Source: Timema cristinae (lineage: Eukaryota > Arthropoda > Insecta > Phasmatodea > Timematidae). Taken from it: a stretch of 64,000 bases of DNA. Shown piece by piece: positions 55,312-64,000 of this stretch. How positions within the stretch are numbered: position 1 is the stretch's first letter; the number at the start of each line of letters is the position of its first letter. A program made the translations under genes and the position numbers. The notes below the pieces were generated by a model, which worked only from the letters and a program-made list of their open reading frames with translations, did no database searches and had not been told where the DNA came from. The stretch is taken from positions 18,684,890-18,748,889 of the forward strand of contig JBCFYV010002255.1 in NCBI GenBank assembly GCA_039000515.1, given 5' to 3'.

Positions 55312-55698
55312 GGTGTGGGATGTAGCTAATGCAAATTAAGGGTGATGTTTTTGAAGTTTTTATAGCAAATAAATTGTGTACCAAATGAAATATAAAATTT
55401 TTCCAGCAGAAACACAGAGTTTAATTTTCTACATATGAAGACATCAAGCGTTATTGGATATCTGCGAAAAGCAGAGCAGCATGACACACCCTTTTTAATT
55501 TAGAAAAAAAAATGTCATTAAATTAAATTCCAGGACACCCTGGACAGATATTCAAGAAATTTTGAGGTCAGAATGTGGAGAAAATTAAATAATATGTTTA
55601 CATTGAAGATACATTTGATTTATTTGGGACAAAAAAGGTTTTTTTCTTTAAAAACTGCAAAAATACTGCCCTTAACTTGGGTTTATTGCAATCCAACC
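55312..55698. mobile_element. T-family TTAA MITE, copy 6, uninterrupted
   Basis: TTAA at 55308-55311 and 55699-55702. Left GGTGTGGGATGTAGC, right complement 'GGTTGGATTGCAATAAACCC'. Inside: 'GAAGACATCAAGCGTTATTG', 'TTTCTTTAAAAACTGC'. At 387 bp it gives the family's basic size. Confidence 0.72.
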
Positions 55699-55849
55699 TT
55701 AATCGTCTTGATAAAGAGTTCTCTAAATTCATTTTTTTGTAAATTACGTAGAAAACTGTTTTCATCTAAAGTGACACTAATGTTTCAAAAGAGCGGCATT
55801 TAAAGTAAGTTAGAGGTGAATTTGATGCTAAATTGTTGTGACGTTTATG

Positions 55850-55925
55850 TGACCTAGAGGCAACGTTAATATTACCAAGTAGTAACGTTAATATTACCAA
55901 GTAGTAACTTTGATATGACCAAGAG
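55850..55925 (+). repeat. Short 27 bp tandem repeat
   Basis: 'AACGTTAATATTACCAAGTA' + GTAACGT occurs at about 55863 and 55885, with a third degenerate unit ('AACTTTGATATGACCAAGAG') to 55925. About three units. Confidence 0.7.
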
Positions 55926-56182
55926 GTAATATTGCAATTGCTTTTAAGAAGTTCAAAGATTTATTTTTATGTTGTGTTGGATAATAAATACATAAATGTA
56001 CATTTTCAAATTTTTGTGTGTATTGTAAAGATAAGTACTATATTTTCAATAAACTCTTTTAGTGTGAAATACTATCTGTTTTTCTCTCTCAATAAGCTAA
56101 ACTATCCAGATTTTCGATTACAAGGACTATCCTATGTCCTAATTAATCTTTATAGTCGTGTTTATATTGTATGTAGGCTTAT
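55926..56182. mobile_element. pogo/Tigger-type MITE, copy 2, left end missing
   Basis: 'TTTTAAGAAGTTC', 'TTTATGTTGTG', 'TTCAATAAACTCTTTTAGTG' and 'ATCCAGATTTTCGATTACAA' follow the order of 9425-9712. The right terminus is eroded. A 98-residue frame overlaps it by chance. Confidence 0.62.
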
Positions 56183-56896
56183 ATCCCCCTTAATTAGCTT
56201 GTTCTTAATTGTTAAAGAAAAAAAATAGGGTAGATAAATCAACCAAGAAACAATACACTTCAAATAAATGTGTTTCTTTCCTTTAGACTCAAATGGACTA
56301 AAAAAAACTAGGGAAAAATAGATAAATGAGATAAAAAGTTATTTTTTAAAAGTTCCAAGTTCACGAGCTCAAGCCGGAAATAGGAAAATCCCAAAGTTAT
56401 TTTCATCTCACCGTCCCTTCTTTTGGATATTTATTTTTGGTTCACGTGTTACTCACTCTTTCTAGGTGTCTTTGTTCTGGTTGACTCTGCTAAGAGAAAC
56501 GGGTGTCTCTGCGCATGCGTACAGGATCGAAAGGAATAACATCTGGTCCAGTCGTAAGTTCTAGTCTCTACCGCAAGTTCAACTTGGATCATAAATAACC
56601 CCAGTAAAACATATTAGTGAACAGCAGAATCATCTCAGAGAAATTTGAACTTGTTGAACAGGTCGTTTCTACAAATCAAAATGATAAAAAGAACTAGTAA
56701 TAAAAATTAAAAGAGTGACAAAATAGTACATACTTTTTAAAATAGTTTCTTATAGTGTGTAACAAACATTAAAAAAATATATATCTATGTTCAGTAATTC
56801 AATGTTAAATAAGATTTTTTTTCAAATACACAAAAAAGCACCCTTCAATTATAAAAGTTGAATCAAAAATAAAATATGATAATCCAATAAACATTT
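56183..56896. other. Spacer with GCGCATGCG site
   Basis: 'TCTCTGCGCATGCGTACAGG' at 56508-56527 is a third NRF1-like site, in a less AT-rich patch 56380-56590 with 'TCACGAGCTCAAGCCGG'. No frame. Confidence 0.35.
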
Positions 56897-57140
56897 TTTA
56901 GCAACCCGTTTATGCTATACGCATGTATACTAATTATGCTTATATGTTTAGGATATATAAGATTTAATTTAGAGTAAGTGTACCCTCATTTGTGTGCAGG
57001 TAGAGTGGGAAACCATTTAGGAAACAATATCTTCAGTGAACCCGACCGAGATTCAAACCTCGATCTCTCCGTCATCGGCAGTCTAGTATATTGTGAGTCT
57101 GACGCCTTAGACCATTCGACTAACGAAGTGGGTTACCATT
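56897..57140 (-). mobile_element. SINE family D copy 8
   Basis: Minus-strand copy with intact B box complement 'GAGATTCAAACCTCG' and head complement 'GCCTTAGACCATTCG'; tail truncated to 'TTAGCAACCCGTTTATGC'. Confidence 0.75.
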
Positions 57141-57736
57141 AAACTACTGTTGGTTTAATTTTTCCCCAGCGAATTCAACAAACTATCTTATTTAGCATAT
57201 TAAACATTTCATAAATTTCCATTTTGAACAAAATTGTTAAAAATATTTTCGGAAATTTTCAAATTAAAAAAAAAAATCATCAATAAAATATTCTCAATTT
57301 TAGTTCTAGAACAAATATATAGATTTTCCCTTGAAGTATTATCATGAAACATTAAAATTTCAAATTTGAAATAAATTCATCCAAATAGTTTTGGTTGTAG
57401 GCCCAGGTAAAGACAGATCGACAAGATCCATAAATTAGTAGTTTCAAGGTCAACATTTTCGGGAGTAAAATACTTACTTTATGAGAAAGTAAAAAAGCAC
57501 AACTATCTTACATCAATTTGTATTTCATTAAAAATATTCTTACTAAAGTTCATATGAGTAAAATTAAAACAATTTTAGATTTTATAATATTTATGAAGAA
57601 ATGTAATAATAAAGATATTTTATTTATCTTGGATAGCTGGAAAAGTAACAAACAAATTTTGAAACAAAATTCTGTGCCTAATGTGATTTAATGAGAACCT
57701 TCATCTTACAAAACAAATTAATTTTAGTAATTACTA

Positions 57737-57740
<4 letters not shown>

Positions 57741-57794
<54 letters not shown>
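57741..57794. repeat. (AT)27 microsatellite
   Basis: Perfect AT repeat of 54 bases. Confidence 0.95.
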
Positions 57795-57797
<3 letters not shown>

Positions 57798-58418
57798 ATT
57801 GGCATTTAGATGGTGAGAGATTTCTTGAGAAATCTGAATATACCTTCAGTTAAATGAAAGTAAATTATTGTAAGTATAAAATCTATAAAATTTCATATTT
57901 TAAAATATAAAAAATGTATTTAAAGTTTAATGATAAGTATCACTATTTGCCTGAAAGTCGATAGATATAGTAACCATAGATAAAAATATTAATTAATTCT
58001 ACTTAAAATTGTATTGAGCTCGATTGTATTTTTTGTGGATTGAATTTTTTAATTTTCAAGCCATGCGTATATTAAATCTAAATGCTTATTTTTTTCCCCC
58101 AATCAATCTTAGTTGTGTATAGTTTTATTTATGTTAAAACATTTCCAATACATTTTTATTTTTAGACTATAAACTTATGGATTAAATTTATCTTGAAACA
58201 TGACAAATAATAATTAATGAATAATTGTTATAATATTACGTATATATTTCACTAGGGCTTTCAGTGAGATAGATTACAAATAATGATGAAGATTAATGTA
58301 TCAAATGTTAGCTTGAAAGCAATGTCTTTAAAAGCTTTCTCCTACTTTAAAAACATTGTTACTTTATCACTTCTCAGTTAAAAAAAAGTTACATCAATGA
58401 ATTTTAAGATAGAGTGAA

Positions 58419-58421
<3 letters not shown>

Positions 58422-58480
<59 letters not shown>
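58422..58480. repeat. (AT)29 microsatellite
   Basis: Perfect AT repeat of about 59 bases. Confidence 0.95.
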
Positions 58481-58827
58481 CTTTATCATATAGAAAGTAT
58501 TGTAGTCGTGAACGAATTCAACAGTAGTATTTTTTATTGATTTTAACGTTTTATGTGAACCCAAAATATAATAAATGTAACAGTGTACTGCACAGATTTC
58601 CCCTTTTTTATATTAAACTAGAGATGTTTACTAAAAACTCGTAGGATTTGTGAAAGGAAATAATTTATATTATTGCATAATCATTGCACTAAAGAGCATA
58701 CACGAAAGAGCATAAAAATTAATTTCACATTTCATAAACCTGAATAAAAAAATACATATATTTGCTTATAACTCAAAAACTATCTTTTATAAAAAAAGTT
58801 TTTAAATAAAAGCCTTTAAAAAAATTA

Positions 58828-60216
58828 GGGGAAACCGGGGTATGTTGGAACGCTTTCACTTTTATTTTTTGTATCTATTATTTTTCAATAAATCCTTTAT
58901 ATTTTTTTACGGGTGTAAAATTTAGTATTTTTTATAGTGTTTGAAAAGTTTATGTTTGATTATATGCATTTATTTAGTTTAGCAAATTTATTTAGAATTA
59001 AATACTGCTATTTGGTGTAAGTTGCCTCTTTAACGGGCCGTGTTGAAACACCAATAGGGGTTTGTTGCAACAATCATTTTAAATCATCAAGTTTATCATA
59101 TTCATAAAATACACAGTTGATCAATGCGAAACTGATCTTTTCTGTACCCAGCCAATGGATATATATTTTATAAGCCCTGCACTGCACCCAGTCCTTAAGT
59201 CTTTCACTATATTCCTTATTATAGAACAAACAATATGTTTAACCATTATCTGTTGAGCCATCTTCTAAAGATATTTTCCTCTTCGAGGGTTTTATTTTAT
59301 TCTTTATTGAATTTATCTTCTTTTGCGAAATAGTTGAAACGTTCTTTAAATTTTAGTTTTTATTCTTGTAATGCTAACTTTTCTTCTACTAATACGGATT
59401 TTTCTGGGATGTCTGAGCTTAAAAAAATTAAAATGTGTATGCAAAGTTTTTATTACAAAGCGTACTAATGCAGTTTTGAGCTGTTGGTTACGTAAGGCAT
59501 CGGAATAAAGTGGATTTTAAGAAAATAGAACCTACGGTATGTATTGATATAAAAACCTAGAGTTTACACTATATATATTAATATGAAAACATAATATGTT
59601 TTATGGCTTTGATAAACAACAAAACAAAAATACATTCTTATAAATGACACGCATTGTTTTATAGATGGCTTTTTTTTAGTATTCACATGTATTAGAAATT
59701 AAGTATTTCAAATTCCGTATATCAATAAGTTGTTAATATTTTACATTTATTTTATTTAAGATTAATATATATACAAAGAATGTTTAATTAGTCTCATGTC
59801 TGAGGGGTGGATTGAAACATTAGTTACAAATAGCCCCACATAATGTAATTGTTATTTGAACTAAAAAATTGCGTAATTACTTATTTTCTACAGATAAACT
59901 CTAGTGTCAAACAAATCCCAAAAATAATGTTTTCTTAGATGATAATAATCTCGATTATATAAAATCTAACAAAACACAAACAAATATTAACACATATATA
60001 TATAAATATATATTATATTAGATGAAAGTAGAACACATAGCACACATAAAAACAGAAAATAAACTTTAAACAATAAATAAAAGATGCACATGTGTCCGCG
60101 CTTGTTTATTTTAACCGACTACTGTATAGTGATGATATATCGTAGTGGCGTGCACTATTTCATAGAAGAATGCTTTGCTGTAACGTGCTTCCTTTGAAAC
60201 TATCGTCAGTTTCCCC
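58828..60216. mobile_element. 1.39 kb transposon with GGGGAAAC ends and TA duplication
   Basis: Left GGGGAAACCGGGGTATG and right complement GGGGAAACTGACG, bordered by TA (58826-58827, 60217-60218), exactly where an N element is interrupted. Inside are several 'GTTG(A)AAC' phrases ('GTGTTGAAACACC' 59040, 'TAGTTGAAACG' 59330, 'GGATTGAAACATTAG' 59808). No open frame over 60 codons, so non-autonomous. TA target suggests the Tc1/mariner/pogo group; not certain. Confidence 0.7.
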
Positions 60217-60554
60217 TACTACAAATTTACAATGACAAGCTCTTTCGTATCTCAAATAGTTACGGAGATATTATCAAAATTGGAAATTTCTGCTTATGTA
60301 TGGTACCCTCAAATTCATATTCACGGAAAAATGAGGGTTTATATTTTGTTTGTAATATTTAACAGTGCCTAAATACCTACTTTATTTAAAATCATCGGAT
60401 CAAATTCCGAGAAAATCGATTTTTTCTCTTTCTGCCCTAAAATAAGTTACTCTTAATTTTTGAGTTAAATATCCAATTACAATAACCCCTCGCGGGGAAC
60501 TTATTTAAATCTTAGATACCACGCTCTAGCCCGATCGGTAAAATGTTTTCGGCC

Positions 60555-60783
60555 CAAAGGCCATAGACAAATAATATACCCAGACGCTCAACCTCCAGGT
60601 TAGAATGATTGCGCTCCTTTTGCCAGCTTGAGTCCTTCAACTATAGGATCGCTGCGGTTAGTCCTATCATCACCCAGCAGTGACACTAGCGCAGCCCAGT
60701 GTTGAAGGACTCTAGCTGCCAAAAGGAGCGCAGCGAAACGCCCGTAAGGTTGAAAGTCTGTGTCTTTCTTATTTGTGGCCTAG
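60555..60783. mobile_element. Fold-back family K, complete copy
   Basis: Left arm 'GGCCATAGACAAATAATATA', 'GCGCTCCTTTTGCCAGCTTG', 'AGTCCTTCAAC'; right arm is the complement, ending 'CTTATTTGTGGCCTAG'. An inner hairpin holds 'CCTATCATCACCCAGCAGTG'. 229 bp in an N element. Also seen in part at 25195 and 27295. Confidence 0.75.
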
Positions 60784-60934
60784 ACTAAATATATATTTAT
60801 ATATATATACATACATCACTAAAACCACTTTTTCGATTTCAGGGGGTCATGAAACGTCGAAATTTATCACAATCTTAAATTCAATGTTTTTGACGATCAC
60901 AAAACATCTCTTTCAGAGGGGTCAAGAGAAAGTA

Positions 60935-61932
60935 AAAAGTGAGCCTTGTGATAATTATGACGATCAAAATGTATGATTGAGTTTGTACCCGGGACTAAAG
61001 CCAAAACTGTTTAATGCATTTTGTTAAAACCTGATATTTAGATGTTTTAGGGTCATAATGCTAGGCTAAATTGTTATTTTAATTCTTTGATTCTTTAGGC
61101 CTACTTAAAATTAAGGGTCGTTTACTAAAGAAGATTATAGAAAATTTGATTATTTTTTAAAAAACTGCTTTAACAGTTATGATCAAATTGAATAATTCTG
61201 GAGGATTTTATTTTATATTAAAAACTGTATATTTGATTTTCAAAGATAAACTGATTTAAGGGTAGTTTGCAGATTGCTGATGTTTGAAATTTTTTAAATA
61301 TTTCGAAAATGAAAAATTATGTTAGTTAGCAAATGATTGATTTTTGAAAATTTGAAATATTTTAAAACAGGCTATAGACATTTGGTTTAACATTTATATC
61401 TGAAGAGTGCTGCATATAACTATCAAAATAGTGACTATTTTTCCGAGGAAATATTATTATTGGTAGTTTTGCTGATAAACTATTTTTAAGAACTCGGGCA
61501 AACAATATATATGTACGTTTGGGTTGGGGTAATTATTCATGCAATATACTTGTTTTCTTAAATTGTTATGCAACAAAATTATAACTAATTTGATTACCTT
61601 TTATTTTTATGTTAGTTTAGAGTGAACTTTGAAACTACTGTTTATATCCACAAACGACTCACCATCTAACTTATATCAAGACAATAAACAGAGCTCTATT
61701 ATGCCATTTCACCATATTAGTCTCAACAATGATTTCTTATCAGAAGGTTTACATTCTTTGACAAAATGATTACAGTAAGTTGTTTGTTTTGAAATAATCT
61801 GTTTATTTCCACGCCAAAGTAACCTTGGAGCAAATTCTACGTCTACGTTAAATAAACTGTTCTCAGATTCGTTAAGTTTAAAGGTATCTTGGATTAAATT
61901 TAAAGGAATAAAGTCCCCCACTTGTCCTGTCC
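60935..61932. other. AT-rich spacer
   Basis: A 91-residue minus frame (61709-61984) runs into the family F SINE and shows no domain. Nothing else recognised. Confidence 0.5.
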
Positions 61933-61934
61933 GG

Positions 61935-62168
61935 ATACTTTGCTCAGTAGTTAGCGTGTCTGTCTGCTGAGATAAGGGTCCCATATTTGATTCCTAACAT
62001 GGTTGAAAAATGTGTCATTGATGAGATGTGTGTTTCTCCTTCCACAGTTATAAATTAACGGCCAGGGGGCTGGTTGTTGTACCTGTTGTAGATTTAAATC
62101 AGTTTAGAGGTCTTGAGCTGATATAATCCTTCGGTTGAGTAAGTGCACTATAAATACCCCAAATAAAT
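61935..62168 (+). mobile_element. SINE family F copy 4, near full length
   Basis: Head 'CTTTGCTCAGTAGTTAGCG', 'TGTCTGTCTGCTGAG', B box region 'CCCATATTTGATTCC', body 'GAGATGTGTGTTTCTCCTTC', 'AACGGCCAGGGGGCTGG' and tail 'GAGTAAGTGCACTATAAATA'. It gives the family its order. Confidence 0.65.
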
Positions 62169-62342
62169 AATAAAAAGTCCCAACTTTTCCCTCTGTACAA
62201 AATATATAAATTATGTTAATGTAATGTACAAGTTTAAAAAAAAAAATACTTAAATATATCAATAATAATCCTTAAGGTCCTTTATCTTCAACGTTAATTT
62301 ATAAATGCCATTAATTTTGGTCATACATTATTTTTCCCTCCA

Positions 62343-62602
62343 TATCTGCCTCGGTAGCGTAGTTAGCTAACGCCCTGGTTTCGTGTTGAGCTAGACTGCC
62401 GATGATGGGGAGATTAAGGTTCGAATCTCACTTGGGTGAACTGGCGTTGATGTTTCTAGATGGTTTCCCAGTCTCCCTCCAGGCAAATGCGGGTTCACTT
62501 CCTCTAAAGTCAACCTTCCCAGTTACTAGCCCATTAGCGTAATTAACATTTAAAGGTATGAATTGAATGGGTAGTAGGACGCGGTGCTAAATAAATCAAA
62601 AT
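62343..62602 (+). mobile_element. SINE family C copy 8
   Basis: Head 'TGCCTCGGTAGCGTAGTTAG', B box 'AGGTTCGAATCTC', body, and tail 'GAATGGGTAGTAGGACGCGG'. Full length. Confidence 0.83.
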
Positions 62603-62607
62603 TTCCC

Positions 62608-62842
62608 CAGCACATCTTACTAACCATTCAAACTGTACGCAATTTAATAACGATAGTATTGTAGCCATAATAATTTATATGAGATGTGACCGCATTTGGT
62701 TGAAAGGAATGTGGGAAATCATTTTGGATAAAAAAACAACTCTTTATATCCAGCTGGAACCTGAATCCTGACCACTGGTTATAGGCAAGACAAAATAGAC
62801 GAGTTTGTCATTTAATCAGCGTGCTCACCGATACAGGTCTCT
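62608..62842 (-). mobile_element. C/D-type SINE, diverged, tail-to-tail with a C copy
   Basis: Minus strand, its tail ('CCCAGCACATCTTACTAACC' complement) meets the tail of the C copy at about 62605. Weak B box 'GAACCTGAATCCTG' complement, head mostly lost. Confidence 0.6.
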
Positions 62843-62844
62843 TA

Positions 62845-64000
62845 TTACCAATTTTTCATGTGTTATTTATCAGAGGATTAGTTATTAGTTTATTGTAAAT
62901 GGTGGTAAATATTTAACCTACAAATTTTTTTATTTATATGTATATATAAATAATACTCTATATAATTTCTTAACTTTTCCTGTACCGATGTTATCTTATT
63001 TCCTTTTTTGCTTTCTAAGGGAGGCTCATTGGCTTAGTATAACAATTCCAGTATACACAATTTAAAATTATGTAAATTAAAGGTCCAAAATTATAAATAA
63101 CATCCTACAAAATACACAGTTAATATAAAATAATATTATGACATAATTATAAAAAATTCATAGTTATCTATCTGAACTTCCTTTACAGAAAATCCATAAA
63201 AAACTAGTATCAGTATTTCTTTTGACCACAAATTCTTGTTCAGAACTTGCATTTTATTAAAGTTATAGAATAATTTTTGTTTAGTGCAAGTGGGCTTGAC
63301 TTTGATCTAGGAGGTCAGAGTTCGATTGATTTGCAACATAAATAAATGATATTCCACGATGCGGTTTCCATGAGCTACGCAGGCAAATACTGATACATTT
63401 TCTTCTTGCTTTACGGACCTTTAGACTTAAATAGTTGGAGCGGTGTATTTTCACAACACGCCACAAAAAATAAAGTCACTTCTTCCTACCTCTACTGTAA
63501 TAGTTTATGTTGATTAGCCTCTGAAAATAACGAGATAAATTGTAATTAACATAGGATGAGAAAGGTTAATCTTAAGAAACTTCTCAAGGAAATTTGATAA
63601 TCTTTTGGAAAAAAAAAATCACATTTCATCTGGTCGTGATTGAAGTCAGGGCTCTAGAGTAATCGTGAGCAATACTAAACATTCACTTAAATTATTAAAA
63701 AAATATATTTAATTTTACTGTTTTTTTTTTCACAATTTCGTAAATATATAGAGATCACCACCAATTCCCACGTGGTTTATGGTGTCAAGCTCACAACAGT
63801 CTGGATTGACGATGTTGGGATAGGAGAGTTCGGAACCTCAGCCGAGAGAGCTAGGCCTTGATTTGTCACTGTAATGTTCTTATACACTTTTCTAATGCGT
63901 GTGCATTTAGTCTAATTTAAGATAGCCCTTTTAATACCAACTCTTTAGGTCAAGTTATTAATAGCCATGGTACCCGCTTTGATGGTTGAATGGACAAAGG
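62845..64000. other. AT-rich spacer with decayed SINE scraps
   Basis: 'GGCTCATTGGCTTAGTATAA' (63023) and 'GAGGTCAGAGTTCGATTG' (63310) look like SINE-head scraps, and 63540-63665 like a decayed minus-strand D body. No gene before the window ends. Confidence 0.4.

Larger units (their letters stand above)
57141..58734. other. AT-rich DNA with two long (AT)n arrays and N-like scraps
   Basis: 57180-57490 shows weak family N similarity ('GGCCCAGGTAAAGACAGATCG', 'TTTTCGGGAGTAAAATAC'). (AT)n arrays are listed separately. No gene. Confidence 0.45.
58540..60932 (+). repeat. Family N repeat, split by two transposons
   Basis: 58570-58827 ('GTAACAGTGTACTGCACAG', 'AACTCAAAAACTATC'), then 60217-60550 ('CAAATAGTTACGGAGATA', 'GAAAATCGATTTTTTCTC', 'CCCCTCGCGGGGAACTTA'), then 60785-60932 ('CACTTTTTCGATTTCAGGGG', 'CGATCACAAAACATC') form one N element in family order once the two insertions are removed. 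Confidence 0.68.

Noticed and set aside
55932..56228. 98-codon hydrophobic protein
   Set aside because: Lies in a decayed pogo-type MITE; hydrophobicity follows from T-rich DNA.

Overview
The window looks like non-coding nuclear DNA from an AT-rich invertebrate genome, most likely an arthropod. That placement rests on 'TCTATACTTATAA…CTAG' Helitrons of the type common in insects and chelicerates, a mariner-like transposase relic of arthropod style, pogo/Tigger and hAT elements, and degenerate CCTAA pentamers. Species cannot be named. No host protein-coding gene, rRNA or credible functional tRNA is visible. The only protein-coding traces are two dead transposable-element fragments: a LINE reverse-transcriptase C-terminus near 3.5 kb and a mariner-like transposase near 10 kb. 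Nearly all longer open frames lie in microsatellites, minisatellites or palindromic elements.

The dominant content is tRNA-derived SINEs (about 45 copies and fragments). I label them A to G by head. A: head 'GACCTGGTGGTCTAGGGG', about 290-330 bp. B: head 'GTGGTWTAGTGGTCAG', about 370 bp. C: head 'CCCGCCTCGGTGGCGTAG', about 250 bp. D: head 'GGCCGCGTGGTCTAAGGCG', with a body like C. E: class-II-like head. F: head 'CTCAGTCGGTAGCGTGTCTG'. G: head 'TAGTGGTCAGAGT'. A, C and D have different heads but share the 3' tail 'ATAACCCGAACGGGTAGTAA' plus 'GACGCGGTGCTAA', then (AAT)n or A-rich DNA, which points to one shared LINE partner. Many copies keep exact target-site duplications, so the order of insertion can be read.

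DNA transposons are mostly non-autonomous: four ~235 bp CAGTAGC/TA palindromic MITEs (family S), a TTAA-flanked MITE family (T), a fold-back family (K), pogo/Tigger copies, a mariner relic, several hAT elements including a 2.4 kb one, a 1.39 kb GGGGAAAC/TA element, and two Helitrons. A further AT-rich family (N, marked by 'AAAATCGATTTTTTCTC' and 'GATCACAATACTTCTCTC') occurs six or more times.

Layout: 1-9 kb SINEs, Helitron 1, LINE scrap, MITEs; 9-11 kb pogo and mariner elements; 11-20 kb SINEs and two abutting TTAA MITEs; 19.8-20.1 kb an inverted pair of tRNA-like units; 20.7-21.5 kb a ~70 bp minisatellite; 22.7-23.4 kb a Helitron inside a hAT; 25.6-26.3 kb a promoter- or LTR-like segment; 34.2-36.7 kb a hAT inside a SINE; 46.9-48.9 kb a 2 kb, 24 bp minisatellite open on both strands, apparently grown from a SINE A-box region; 54.3-54.8 kb a 540 bp nested palindrome; 58.7-60.9 kb an N copy holding two other transposons.

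The best candidates for something new are the SINE-head minisatellite, the repeated targeting of the same A-box motif by unrelated rearrangements, the nested palindrome, and the divergent tRNA-like inverted repeat.
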